DNA of 64,000 bases from UBA1738 sp964388835 (GTDB lineage: Bacteria > Bacillota > Clostridia > UBA1381), in assembly GCA_964388835.1 (NCBI GenBank), contig CAYMBZ010000002.1, positions 17,216 to 81,215 of the forward strand, written 5' to 3'. The notes beneath the pieces were generated by a model that saw only the letters and a list, made by a program, of their open reading frames with translations, had not been told where the DNA came from and searched no databases. Numbering within the stretch: the stretch's first letter is position 1; every line of letters begins with the position of its first letter. This document shows positions 1 to 9,157 of this stretch, piece by piece. Position numbers and translations under genes: made by a program.

Positions 1-214
1 CAATTCGATGCAAGAATTCGAAAATGCCTCCCTCCAAAAGCTTGAGTGCATCATAATTTCCGTCACCCTCACATTTTGCCAAGACGTATGCATACACCAT
101 TTTATGTGCTTGCTTATCCAGCTCGGAGAATCCGTTCCAAGGCCGTATGTGGTCATTCCAGCGCTGAATGGATGCCGCCGCGTGAATAAGCGATATCAGT
201 GACTTTCTTATCAT
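1..214 (-). CDS. HD-domain hydrolase, N-terminal part (runs off window)
   Basis: The first 71 codons are present; the rest lies beyond base 1. The start is ATG at 214 with GAGGTG 8 bases upstream. The N-terminus reads MIRKSLISLIHAAASIQRWN and continues with HIRP, ELDKQAHKM and a GGIFEFLHRI segment. From memory this is the opening of a clostridial HD-superfamily (YfbR-like) metal-dependent phosphohydrolase, in which the His of the QAHKM stretch belongs to the helical HD fold. The metal-binding HD pair itself is not in view, so the substrate cannot be judged. It is preceded by a leader of about 170 bases with its own promoter. Confidence 0.6.
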   Translation of the reverse strand, partial: MIRKSLISLIHAAASIQRWNDHIRPWNGFSELDKQAHKMVYAYVLAKCEGDGNYDALKLLEGGIFEFLHRI

Positions 215-391
215 ATCAAACACCTCATACTGCAAGTATATAAAATTGCGGTGTCCACCGCAGATAAAATGCTTTTTAATCCTCAATATACTGTCTGCCG
301 CGGTATATTTCCCTTAAATTGCTCCCGTAAATCGTTTCTTGTACATTGGGGACAAGAGAAGCTTGTTGCTGTTTTCACCTTTATTGAATCC
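215..391 (-). promoter_or_regulatory. structured leader with exclusive hairpins
   Basis: No gene is seen in this stretch. On the minus strand TGCGGTG (247-253 on plus) and CACCGCA (256-262) form a tight 7-bp hairpin followed by ATTTTATATA, which resembles a weak terminator. The same bases (ACCGCAGA on plus, 257-264) can instead pair with an upstream ACCGC...AGA segment (294-304), excluding the first hairpin. This two-state layout is typical of attenuators, but no ligand or known motif was recognised. Confidence 0.3.
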
Positions 392-421
392 ATTATACCA
401 CAAAAACACATAAAAGGTCAA
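392..421 (-). promoter_or_regulatory. sigma-A promoter for the HD-domain gene
   Basis: On the minus strand TTGACC (416-421) is followed after 18 bases by TATAAT (392-397). It lies between the stop of the large activase gene and the HD gene, so it gives the HD gene its own transcript with a leader of about 170 bases. Confidence 0.55.
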
Positions 422-508
422 TAGATTATCGGAACATCGCAAAAACCGGACGGCATACGTGCATTAAGCATACAAGCTCTGCCGCGCATACCCTCCGGTG
501 TTTTATTG

Positions 509-3500
509 TTATATTTTTTTCGAATACTGCTTCTCCGCGTTTCTTTTTCGGCTAACTGCACCTCTTGCCGCGGCTTCCGCTTCCTCCGCCTGCTTTTCCA
601 GCTTTTCAAATGCAACGGCAATCATCAACTTAATTCTGTTCAGCTGATTAACCTCGCTTGCGCCCGGATCATAATCCACCGCAACAATATTCGCTTCCGT
701 ATACTGACGGCGTATTTCCTTTATAACACCCTTTCCCGTTACGTGATTGGGTAAACACGCGAAAGGCTGAACACACACTATATTAGTAACTCCGTTCTTT
801 ATCAGCTCAATCATCTCGCCGGTAAGAAACCATCCCTCTCCGGTTGAGTGTCCCAGCTGAAGAATACTCTTTGCGCCTTCCGCAATCTCCGAAATGTGGG
901 TCGGAGCGCGCTTTGCGTATTTCGGATTTGCCGACAACGCCTTTTTCATATGCCTGCGGTATTTTTCAAGTGCCCATATTCCCATATTACAGATTGCCGC
1001 AGAGGATTTCTTTTGTCCCAAATGCTCGCTTTTAAAGTTGGAATTATAGAAACAGTACATCATAAAGTCCAAAAGTCCCGGCATAACAGCCTCTCCGCCT
1101 TCTTGCTCTATAACCTCGATTATGTTATTATTTGCACCGGGATGGAATTTAACCAAAATTTCGCCCACAACGCCGACCTGCGGTTTTCTTGCACCGGTAT
1201 CTACCGCTACAGCATCAAAATCCGCTATAATTTCGTCAATTATCTTCCTGTAGCTGAATTTTTCGCGTTTAACTATTTTGGAATACACTCCGCCCAGCCA
1301 TTTGCGGTAAACCTTGTTTGTTTCCCCGGTATCAAGCTCATAGGGTCTTGTCGCAAGAAGTAATGTGAGGAGCAAGTCTCCGATAACGCACGCTTTTATC
1401 AAGTCGCTTACAAGACTCAGTGTCAGTTTGAATCCCGGATTGTTCTCCAGACCCGAGAGATTAAGGCTCAAAACCGGTACATTGGAATATCCCGCCTCTT
1501 TCAGCGCTTTTCTCAAAAACGCAATATAGTTTGTGGCACGGCATCCGCCTCCCGTTTGAGTTATCATTAAAGTCGTGTTATCAGGGTCGCACTTGCCCTC
1601 GGCAAAAGCGTTTAAAAGCTGTCCCACAACAAGGATTGACGGATAACATGCGTCATTGTTTACGCTCTTAAGCCCCGCTTCCACATCGGATGGAGATACC
1701 GAATCCAGCACAATTGCATTATATCCATGCACATTCAAAACCGCCTCAAACAAGCGGAAATGCACCGGGCTCATCTGTGGGAACACAAGAGTATGCTTCG
1801 CTTTTTCCGCATTTGTAAACGGCACCTTGTTTATTGTATAAGGTTCCACCTCACGGGGCACAAAGTTTCCGCTGTCGCGTTCATTTACCGCCGCCTTTAA
1901 TGAACGTATTCTGATTCTTGCCGTTCCCAAATTCGAAACTTCATCGATTTTCAATGCGGTATATATTCTTTGATTGGATTGCAAAATTTCCTGCACCTGA
2001 TCGGTTGTAACCGCATCCAATCCGCATCCGAAAGAATTAAGCTGTACCAGCTCCAGACGATTATTCTTTATAACCTCTGCCGCCGCCTCATAAAGACGAG
2101 TATGATACGCCCACTGGTCAACAACACGGATATCGCGTTTCAGCTGTCCCAAATGCGCAACCGAATCCTCGCTCAAAACCGCAAATCCCAGCGATGTTAT
2201 AAGCCGAGGTATTCCGTGATTTATCTCCGGGTCAACGTGATACGGTCTGCCCGCAAGAACAATCCCGCGCCTATTGTGTTTCTCCAGCCACAAAATCGTT
2301 TCCTCGCCTTTTTTACGTATATCATTTTTATATCTTTCCAGCTCTTCAAATCCCGCCGCTAATGCTTCATGTACTTCCCCCTTGCTTATACCGAAGCTCT
2401 TTAACGTTTCGTACATCTGCTTTTCAACCGAAGGTTTGTTTTCAAGGTTTACAAAGGGGTACATGTAATTCATGCCTTCGCCCCGAAGCTCATCCATATT
2501 ATTGCGTATTACCTCGGGATAAGAGGTTACAATCGGGCAATTATAGTGATTTCCCGCTCCCGCGTACTCTATCTGCTCATACGGAACGCATGGGTAGAAA
2601 ATATTTTTAACTCCCTCATCAAGCAGGCATTTGATATGCCCATGAACCATTTTTGCCGGATAGCATGCCGACTCAGACGGTATCGAATCTATTCCCTGTT
2701 CATACACCGCATGCGTGGAATGCGGCGAAATCTTTACTGAAAATCCAAGTTTAGTGAAAAATGTAAACCACAGAGGATAGTTTTCATACATATTCAAAAC
2801 TCGCGGAATACCGATAACGCCCCGTTTTGCCTCATCCTTGCTAATCGGAGTGTAATCAAATGCGCGGTTGTATTTATATTCAAACAAATCCGGATAATCG
2901 TTCTTAACTTCTTTTCCGCCGGCACCTTTTTCACAGCGGTTTCCCGAAATGAATTTTCTTCCACCCTCAAAATTTGTAACCGTCAATCGGCAACGATTGG
3001 AGCATTTTCCGCATCTAACCGATGTTCCGCTGAACTTAAAGCTGTCAATCTCATCCTTTCGGAGGATATCGGCTTTTTCTCCCGAATATCTGTCTCGCGC
3101 AATCAATGCAGAACCAAAAGCCCCCATAAGCCCCGCAATGTCCGGTCTTATAACCTGTTTTTTGGATACAAGCTCAAATGCGCGCAGAATAGCATTATTG
3201 TTAAAGGTTCCTCCTTGAACAACGACTTTTTCTCCCATAAGCGCCGGATCACGCAGTTTTATAACCTTATAAAGCGCATTACGGACAACCGAATAGGAAA
3301 GTCCCGCTGAAATATCGCCTACCGTTGCACCCTCCTTTTGAGCCTGTTTCACGCGCGAATTCATGAATACCGTACATCTTGTACCCAAATCCACCGGGCT
3401 TTCGCTTGAAAGCGCCGTTTGTGCAAAATCCTCTGCGGAATATCCCAAGCTCTCGGCAAAGGTCTGTATAAACGAACCGCATCCTGAAGAACAGGCTTCA

Positions 3501-4813
3501 TTCAGCATAATGGAGTCGATTACACCCTCCTGTATCTTCATACACTTCATATCCTGACCGCCTATGTCGATTATGAAATCAACACCGGGCAAGAAGAAAT
3601 CCGCCGCCTTATAGTGTGCTATGGTTTCGATTTCTCCCTCAGGAATTCTGAGTGCGGTTTTCATCAAATCCTCGCCGTATCCGGTACAGCATGCGTTTGC
3701 AACAAATGCCTCCTCCGGCAAACTCGCATAGAGCTTTTTCAGAATTGTCAGCGCCATAGCTATCGGACTTGCTTCATTTTTCGAATAATAATCAAACAGA
3801 ATTTTTCCGTCTTTATCAATCAGCACTGCCTTGATTGTGGTAGAACCCACATCAAGTCCCAAAAAAGTTTCGCCATGGGCTTTTGAAATATCGCCCCTCT
3901 TCGCCGTTGCCAGGCTGTGACGTTCAAAAAACTCATTCTTTTCATCGGGAGTTTTAAACAGCGGTCTCATTCTCGTTATTTCCGCATCCACATTCGGTGC
4001 GTTCTTCAGACCTTCTATCAGCCCCGCCAAACTTACGGTTTGGGTGTTTCTCACTAAAGCCGCCCCTATGGCAATGTAGAGCTGAGCATTTTCCGGTGCG
4101 AAAAAGCTTTCGGCACTGTCTGCAAGAGTTTCCTCAAACTGTTTTCTCAGGCTCGGCAAAAAGTGAAGCGGCCCGCCCAGAAAAACTATATTTCCTTTTA
4201 TTGGACGTCCCTGAGCCAATCCCGAAATAGTTTGATTTACCACCGCTTGCAAAATAGACGCAGCTATATCCTCGCGCTTTGCACCCTCGTTCAAAAGGGG
4301 CTGTACATCGGATTTCGCGAACACACCGCACCTTGCGGCGATAGGATAAATGTTCTCATGTTTCTCCGCCAATTCATTAAGACCCGCGGCATCCGTTTTT
4401 AAAAGAATCGCCATCTGGTCGATAAAAGAACCGGTTCCGCCGGCGCAGGTACCGTTCATTCTCTGTTCAAGTCCACCTGATAAATACAAAATTTTTGCAT
4501 CTTCCCCGCCCAGCTCGATAACCACATCGGTTTCCGGCAAAAGCTCGCTTACAGCCTGTTTGGTCGCAATAACCTCCTGAACAAATTGGAGCTCCAGCAT
4601 TTTTGACAATAAAAGTCCGCCCGAGCCCGTAACTGTCACGCTCGGCTCGATATCTCCCAGTTCATCCTTGATTTTTTCAAAAAGGGACAGCACTGTGCTC
4701 TGTATATCTGAATAATGACGCATATATTCCGCGAAACGCATTTCGCCGTTTTCATCAAAAACAACCGCCTTTACTGTAGTGGAACCTACATCAACACCCA
4801 TTTTAAATTTCAT
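509..4813 (-). CDS. 2-hydroxyacyl-CoA dehydratase activase, fused double ATPase form
   Basis: A 1434-residue cytoplasmic iron-sulfur ATPase of the BadF/BadG/BcrA/HgdC family. Two ASKHA-type ATPase domains are visible: residues about 1-265 open with DVGSTTVKAV and about 318-580 with LGLDVGSTTIKAV. Each carries the cysteine pair expected to ligate a shared [4Fe-4S] cluster (GTCAGGTGSF with ARCGVF; ACSSGCGSF with TRCTVF). A DUF2229-like region and a C-terminal dehydratase-subunit-like region follow. Known family members use ATP to inject an electron into a dehydratase; long fusions like this are common in Clostridia but their partner is often unknown. No dehydratase subunits lie nearby. ATG at 4813 is preceded by GAGGTG. 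The C-terminus ends in an Ala/Glu/Lys-rich helix. Family assignment is firm; the substrate is unknown. Confidence 0.88.
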   Translation of the reverse strand: MKFKMGVDVGSTTVKAVVFDENGEMRFAEYMRHYSDIQSTVLSLFEKIKDELGDIEPSVTVTGSGGLLLSKMLELQFVQEVIATKQAVSELLPETDVVIELGGEDAKILYLSGGLEQRMNGTCAGGTGSFIDQMAILLKTDAAGLNELAEKHENIYPIAARCGVFAKSDVQPLLNEGAKREDIAASILQAVVNQTISGLAQGRPIKGNIVFLGGPLHFLPSLRKQFEETLADSAESFFAPENAQLYIAIGAALVRNTQTVSLAGLIEGLKNAPNVDAEITRMRPLFKTPDEKNEFFERHSLATAKRGDISKAHGETFLGLDVGSTTIKAVLIDKDGKILFDYYSKNEASPIAMALTILKKLYASLPEEAFVANACCTGYGEDLMKTALRIPEGEIETIAHYKAADFFLPGVDFIIDIGGQDMKCMKIQEGVIDSIMLNEACSSGCGSFIQTFAESLGYSAEDFAQTALSSESPVDLGTRCTVFMNSRVKQAQKEGATVGDISAGLSYSVVRNALYKVIKLRDPALMGEKVVVQGGTFNNNAILRAFELVSKKQVIRPDIAGLMGAFGSALIARDRYSGEKADILRKDEIDSFKFSGTSVRCGKCSNRCRLTVTNFEGGRKFISGNRCEKGAGGKEVKNDYPDLFEYKYNRAFDYTPISKDEAKRGVIGIPRVLNMYENYPLWFTFFTKLGFSVKISPHSTHAVYEQGIDSIPSESACYPAKMVHGHIKCLLDEGVKNIFYPCVPYEQIEYAGAGNHYNCPIVTSYPEVIRNNMDELRGEGMNYMYPFVNLENKPSVEKQMYETLKSFGISKGEVHEALAAGFEELERYKNDIRKKGEETILWLEKHNRRGIVLAGRPYHVDPEINHGIPRLITSLGFAVLSEDSVAHLGQLKRDIRVVDQWAYHTRLYEAAAEVIKNNRLELVQLNSFGCGLDAVTTDQVQEILQSNQRIYTALKIDEVSNLGTARIRIRSLKAAVNERDSGNFVPREVEPYTINKVPFTNAEKAKHTLVFPQMSPVHFRLFEAVLNVHGYNAIVLDSVSPSDVEAGLKSVNNDACYPSILVVGQLLNAFAEGKCDPDNTTLMITQTGGGCRATNYIAFLRKALKEAGYSNVPVLSLNLSGLENNPGFKLTLSLVSDLIKACVIGDLLLTLLLATRPYELDTGETNKVYRKWLGGVYSKIVKREKFSYRKIIDEIIADFDAVAVDTGARKPQVGVVGEILVKFHPGANNNIIEVIEQEGGEAVMPGLLDFMMYCFYNSNFKSEHLGQKKSSAAICNMGIWALEKYRRHMKKALSANPKYAKRAPTHISEIAEGAKSILQLGHSTGEGWFLTGEMIELIKNGVTNIVCVQPFACLPNHVTGKGVIKEIRRQYTEANIVAVDYDPGASEVNQLNRIKLMIAVAFEKLEKQAEEAEAAARGAVSRKRNAEKQYSKKI

Positions 4814-4840
4814 AATTCAATCACCTCGATATTATCATAT

Positions 4841-4869
4841 ATTATAGAAGTTTTTTTCCATTTAGTCAA
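4841..4869 (-). promoter_or_regulatory. sigma-A promoter of the activase gene
   Basis: Minus strand TTGACT (4864-4869), 17-base spacer, TATAAT (4841-4846), about 30 bases before the start codon. It is divergent from the promoter of the DUF975 gene. Confidence 0.65.
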
Positions 4870-4961
4870 GATAATTTGTCAAAAATTCATACTTTATGTC
4901 AACCACTGCCGCACACTTGCGGTATAATTTTCCCTCATATCGGAAATTTTCCGTTTTTTTA

Positions 4962-4990
4962 TTGAAATGCTCCGCAAAAAGTGCTATACT
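4962..4990 (+). promoter_or_regulatory. sigma-A promoter of the DUF975 gene
   Basis: TTGAAA (4962-4967), 17-base spacer, TATACT (4985-4990), 36 bases before the start codon. GGAGG at about 5014-5020 serves as ribosome site. Confidence 0.65.
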
Positions 4991-5026
4991 TATTAAAATA
5001 TATTCTTAAAGTCGGAGGATGAATCT

Positions 5027-5899
5027 ATGTTTGACAGAAAAACACTTAAAACACGTGCAAAAGCAGTTCTCGCGCGTTCATTTTTTATGACATTTATCGC
5101 ATGCTTTGCCGTTAATCTTATAGGAAGCGGCGGTTTCGGCATAACGCTCAGACGCATAAACGGACTTAACCTTTCCGCAATGTCGCATATTCGTGTTGCC
5201 GCAATCTTTGCCGTAATCGGGCTCGGGGTTATTGCAAGTATTGCGCTTATTTTGCTTATTGTATCTCCCCTGCGCGTAGGGCTTAAGTATTTTATGCTCT
5301 GTTCGGCAGACGGCAACACAAATCTTGAAAACCTTTTGTATCCTTTCAAAAACGGGTACAAAAATGTGGTTATTACCATTCTTTTGAAGAGACTTTATAT
5401 TTTCTTGTGGTCGCTTATAAGCCTTATTCCCATTGCTGTTGCATTTTGGAAATTCGACCTTTATGAAAAAATAGAAAATCTCGTGCCGGCAATCCAAAAC
5501 GACTCGGTATCCGCGGCAATTTCCCTTTCCTCAATGATGGTGCTTCTTTTAGCCGCAACACTTATATTTTCAATACCGGCTATTATCAAAGAGTTTCAGT
5601 ATATTCTTACCGAATACATCCTCGCCGATGACCCGCACATGCCGCCCCGCAAGACAATAGCAAAAAGCAAGGAAATGATGGTCGGCAATAAATTTGCATA
5701 CGCAAAGCTACTTTTATCCTTTATCGGATGGTATATCGTTGCCAATTTCACATGCTGTATCGGAAATCTCCTGCTTAATCCTTATATTGAGGCAACCATC
5801 GCGCAGATGTATCTTGAAATAAGCGGCAGAGGCAAGGATTATGATATTTTCGGATTTAACGACACAAATCCATACGGCGGATTTAATCAAAATCTTTGA
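5027..5899 (+). CDS. DUF975 family integral membrane protein
   Basis: A 290-residue membrane protein of unknown function. The N-terminus MFDRKTLKTRAKAVLARSFF is the usual DUF975 opening: a short basic amphipathic segment, then hydrophobic segments at about residues 20-42, 60-85, 120-140, 165-190 and 225-250. A FEYILTEYIL-like stretch (here EFQYILTEYI) and a following MPPRKTIAKSKEMM motif are typical of the family. It is monocistronic with its own promoter. A role in envelope or membrane homeostasis is only a guess. Confidence 0.8.
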   Translation: MFDRKTLKTRAKAVLARSFFMTFIACFAVNLIGSGGFGITLRRINGLNLSAMSHIRVAAIFAVIGLGVIASIALILLIVSPLRVGLKYFMLCSADGNTNLENLLYPFKNGYKNVVITILLKRLYIFLWSLISLIPIAVAFWKFDLYEKIENLVPAIQNDSVSAAISLSSMMVLLLAATLIFSIPAIIKEFQYILTEYILADDPHMPPRKTIAKSKEMMVGNKFAYAKLLLSFIGWYIVANFTCCIGNLLLNPYIEATIAQMYLEISGRGKDYDIFGFNDTNPYGGFNQNL

Positions 5900-5944
5900 T
5901 AGAGGAAAACAGCGGTAATTTACGGATATGACATACTTTAGCTA

Positions 5945-5973
5945 TTGAAATGTTAAATTCTTTATGCTATAAT
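5945..5973 (+). promoter_or_regulatory. distal promoter of the galM-proBAC operon
   Basis: TTGAAA (5945-5950), 17-base spacer, TATAAT (5968-5973): a near-consensus sigma-A promoter. Confidence 0.7.
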
Positions 5974-6025
5974 GAATTCATCAAAGCTAAACGATGTCAT
6001 TTCAGTCGTACACTGATTTTAAAGT

Positions 6026-6054
6026 TTGAAATGTTAGGGACAAAATCATATAAT
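6026..6054 (+). promoter_or_regulatory. proximal promoter of the galM-proBAC operon
   Basis: TTGAAA (6026-6031), 17-base spacer, TATAAT (6049-6054), 31 bases before the galM start. It shares the same -35 and -10 hexamers with the distal copy 81 bases upstream, so transcription probably starts at two places. Confidence 0.65.
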
Positions 6055-6085
6055 GATATAATCCAAAAAGGAAGGTTTATAAATT

Positions 6086-7123
6086 ATGATAACAAAAAGA
6101 GAATTTGAAAAAAACGAAAACGGTACAATTACCGTATATATACTGGACAATCAACAGGGGTTAACCGCAGAAATACTGGATTTGGGCGGAATTATCCGCA
6201 GTCTTGTTTTTAACGGAACTGATGTTGTTTTGGGGAGAAGCGATTCTGCGGCATATCTTTCGGGAAATTATCTCGGTGCACTTATCGGACGTAATTCCAA
6301 CAGAATCGAACACTGCAAATTCACCTTAAACGGCAAAATCTATCCTCTTGCCGCCAATGACGGAAATAACAATCTGCACGGCGGAATGTGCGGTTTTAAC
6401 GCAAAGATTTGGAACGCTGAAGCGGTTGACGGCGATGAGCCGCAGCTTATACTTTCGCTCACTTCTCCCGACGGCGAAGAGGGCTTTCCGGGAAATGCGG
6501 AGGTAAAAGTTACATATACGCTTACCAAAGATAATTCCCTTAAAATTCATTATGAGGGCACATGTGATGCCGATACAGTTTTGAATATGACCAACCACAG
6601 CTATTTCAACTTAAACGGTCACACCTCGGGAACGGTCAAAAATCACACCTTGAAGCTTTCAAGCAGTTTCTATACACCAAACACTCCCGAATGTGTTGCC
6701 GACGGACGTGTTCTGTCGGTTGAGGACACCGCATTTGACTTCAGACGCGGAAAAACAATCGGCAATGATATTGCATCTTCCGAGGAACAAATTCACCTGT
6801 TTGACGGATATGACCACAACTTTGTCATCGACGGCACCGGCTACAGAAAATTTGCCGAGCTTTCCGGCGATTTAAGCGGAATATTGATGGAATGTTATAC
6901 CGATCGCCCGGGAGTACAGATTTACACATCAAATATGCTTGATGTGGACGGCACCGGCAAGGACGGTGTTTCTTACAAAAAACACGCGGCTGTCTGCCTC
7001 GAAACACAGGTTTTCCCGAACGCGCTTAAATATTCGCATTACCCATCTCCGATATTGAGACAGGGTGAAAAATATGACACAATCACCGAATATAAATTTT
7101 CAATGAAGGCACAGGAGAAATAA
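6086..7123 (+). CDS. galM: aldose 1-epimerase
   Basis: A 345-residue cytoplasmic mutarotase that interconverts alpha and beta anomers of hexoses such as galactose and glucose. Family marks are IGRNSNRI near residue 75, the NNLHGG motif near 95, the NHSYFNL catalytic histidine motif near 172 and the ETQVFPNA catalytic glutamate motif near 308. Length is normal. GGAAGG precedes the ATG. It ends one base before proB starts, so it is the first gene of a proline biosynthesis operon, an unusual partnership. Confidence 0.92.
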   Translation: MITKREFEKNENGTITVYILDNQQGLTAEILDLGGIIRSLVFNGTDVVLGRSDSAAYLSGNYLGALIGRNSNRIEHCKFTLNGKIYPLAANDGNNNLHGGMCGFNAKIWNAEAVDGDEPQLILSLTSPDGEEGFPGNAEVKVTYTLTKDNSLKIHYEGTCDADTVLNMTNHSYFNLNGHTSGTVKNHTLKLSSSFYTPNTPECVADGRVLSVEDTAFDFRRGKTIGNDIASSEEQIHLFDGYDHNFVIDGTGYRKFAELSGDLSGILMECYTDRPGVQIYTSNMLDVDGTGKDGVSYKKHAAVCLETQVFPNALKYSHYPSPILRQGEKYDTITEYKFSMKAQEK

Positions 7124-7124
7124 T

Positions 7125-7895
7125 ATGCGAATAGTCGTAAAAGTAGGAACCTCAACCCTCGCTCACAAAACCGGAAATATAAATATTCGCCGCGTTGAGC
7201 AACTTTGCAAGGTTCTCAGTGATTTAAAAAACAGCGGACACGAAATAATTTTGGTATCCTCCGGAGCTATCGGCATGGGTGCGGGCAAGCTCTGTCTGCC
7301 GTCGCGCCCCGAGGATATTCCCGGAAAGCAGGCGGCGGCTGCTGTCGGTCAGTGCGAGCTTATGTATACTTATGATAAGCTTTTTTCCGAATACAACCAC
7401 ACCGTTGCTCAAATTTTGATTGTGGGACTTGATGTTGAAAACGAAACCCGCAACCGCAATTTCCAAAATACATTATTCCGTCTTTTGGAATTCGGCGTTC
7501 TGCCGATTGTTAATGAAAACGATACCGTTTCTACGGCGGAAATAGAAATCGGCGATAATGATACCTTATCCGCAATCGTTGCGGTAAACGTTCATGCGGA
7601 TTTGCTCATACTTTTATCCGATATCGACGGGCTTTATACCGCCGACCCGCACAAGGACGTTAATGCCGAGCTTATACGCGAGGTTTCCGATATAACTCCC
7701 GAAATTTACGCAATAGCCGGCGGAAAGGGTTCTACACTCGGTACGGGCGGAATGTCAACCAAAATCAAAGCCGCCGAAAAAGCAAATTTCAACGGCATTG
7801 ATATGGTCATCGCTAACGGAAGCAATCCGGAAGTCTTGTATGATATCGTGGACGGAAAGCCCGCCGGAACAAAATTTCTTGCAAATAGGAAGTGA
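7125..7895 (+). CDS. proB: glutamate 5-kinase (no PUA domain)
   Basis: Phosphorylates the gamma-carboxyl of L-glutamate with ATP, the first step of proline synthesis. The 256 residues cover only the amino-acid kinase domain: VVKVGTSTL at residues 3-11, SSGAIGMGAG near 45-54, NENDTVST near 128 and the GTGGMSTKI motif near 205. The C-terminal PUA domain of the roughly 370-residue E. coli type is absent, as in many Firmicutes. The start codon lies one base after the galM stop, and proA follows after 6 bases, so the three genes are probably translationally linked. Confidence 0.93.
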   Translation: MRIVVKVGTSTLAHKTGNINIRRVEQLCKVLSDLKNSGHEIILVSSGAIGMGAGKLCLPSRPEDIPGKQAAAAVGQCELMYTYDKLFSEYNHTVAQILIVGLDVENETRNRNFQNTLFRLLEFGVLPIVNENDTVSTAEIEIGDNDTLSAIVAVNVHADLLILLSDIDGLYTADPHKDVNAELIREVSDITPEIYAIAGGKGSTLGTGGMSTKIKAAEKANFNGIDMVIANGSNPEVLYDIVDGKPAGTKFLANRK

Positions 7896-7901
7896 TAAAT
7901 T

Positions 7902-9134
7902 ATGACCACAAAAGAAATTCTTACCAGTACAAAATCCGCATGGAAAAGCATGCAAGCTTTAAGCGAGGGGCGCAAAAACTCCGTGCTTCGCCTCATGGCG
8001 GACAATCTGATAGCGCACACACCTCAAATTCTTGAAGCCAATGCGGCGGATATCGAAAAAAGCCGCGGCGTTATAAGTGAAGTTATGCTGGACAGATTGA
8101 CTTTAACTAAAGAGCGTATACGCGGTATGGCAGATGGCATAGTATCGGTTGCGTCACTTCCCGACCCTGTCGGAAGAGTTCTTGGAGAATACACTCACCC
8201 TAACGGACTTGTCATCAAAAAAACTTCCTGCGCTATAGGCGTGGTTGCAATTATTTATGAAAGCCGCCCGAATGTTACATCGGATGCCGCGGCACTTGCC
8301 TTTAAAAGCGGAAACGCTTGTGTTCTGCGTTGCGGAAAGGAAGCCTATAATTCCGCAAAAGCGATAGTGGATGCGCTTAAAGAATCGCTTTCAAGCAGTG
8401 GAATATCGGAAAATCTGATATCTTTAATCAGCGATACAACCCGTGAAAGCGCGCGTGAAATAATGACGGCAAACGGTCTTGTTGACCTTTTAATTCCGCG
8501 CGGCGGACATGGATTAATCAGTACGTGCCTTGAAAACGCCACTGTACCATGTATCCAAACCGGCACCGGCATATGCCACATCTATGTGGATGATGGGGCC
8601 GACCTTGACAAGGCATTAAAAATCGTTAATAATGCAAAAACCAGCCGTCCGTCGGTCTGCAACGCATGTGAGGTGTGTCTTGTTCACAAAAATGCCGCAA
8701 ACGCATTTCTGCCCATGTTGAAGGATTGCTTCAAAGACAAGGTCACGCTTAAACTTGATGAACGCGCCGCGGAGATAATCGATGGAGATGCGGCGGGTGA
8801 AAATGATTTTGATACCGAATTTTTAGACTACATCCTTGCCGTAAAGGTTGTTGACAGCTTAAATGAAGCAATCGAACATATCGGCAAACATTCCACCGGC
8901 CACAGCGAAGCCATAATCACCGAAAATGCCGAAAATGCCGAGATTTTCTTGGACAGCGTTGATTCCGGCAGTGTTTATCACAACGCATCAACACGCTTCA
9001 CCGACGGTGGAGAATTCGGTCTCGGATGCGAAATGGGTATTTCCACCCAAAAGCTTCACGCAAGAGGGCCTATGGGACTTCGCGAATTGACCGCATACAA
9101 ATATAAAATTTATGGAAACGGACAGATACGTTAA
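7902..9134 (+). CDS. proA: gamma-glutamyl phosphate reductase
   Basis: NADPH-dependent reduction of gamma-glutamyl phosphate to glutamate semialdehyde, second step of proline synthesis. A 410-residue aldehyde-dehydrogenase-fold protein of normal length. Visible marks are the YESRPNVTSDAAALAFKSGN segment near residue 120, the SVCNACEVCLVH segment near 250 holding the catalytic cysteine, and the C-terminal GGEFGLGCEMGIST signature. It lies 6 bases after proB. An internal extra-short loop near residues 280-300 looks like lineage variation only. Confidence 0.95.
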   Translation: MTTKEILTSTKSAWKSMQALSEGRKNSVLRLMADNLIAHTPQILEANAADIEKSRGVISEVMLDRLTLTKERIRGMADGIVSVASLPDPVGRVLGEYTHPNGLVIKKTSCAIGVVAIIYESRPNVTSDAAALAFKSGNACVLRCGKEAYNSAKAIVDALKESLSSSGISENLISLISDTTRESAREIMTANGLVDLLIPRGGHGLISTCLENATVPCIQTGTGICHIYVDDGADLDKALKIVNNAKTSRPSVCNACEVCLVHKNAANAFLPMLKDCFKDKVTLKLDERAAEIIDGDAAGENDFDTEFLDYILAVKVVDSLNEAIEHIGKHSTGHSEAIITENAENAEIFLDSVDSGSVYHNASTRFTDGGEFGLGCEMGISTQKLHARGPMGLRELTAYKYKIYGNGQIR

Positions 9135-9157
9135 CCTTAAAAAGGAGATATATTGTT

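Noticed and set aside
297..320. T-box-like sequence (GGGAAATATACCGCGG on the minus strand) before the HD gene
   Set aside because: The conserved T-box core AGGGTGGNACCGCG is not matched and the downstream gene is not an amino-acid or tRNA synthetase gene.
506..4230. Many open frames on the plus strand opposite the activase gene
   Set aside because: They are antisense shadows without ribosome sites; the minus-strand protein has clear conserved domains throughout.
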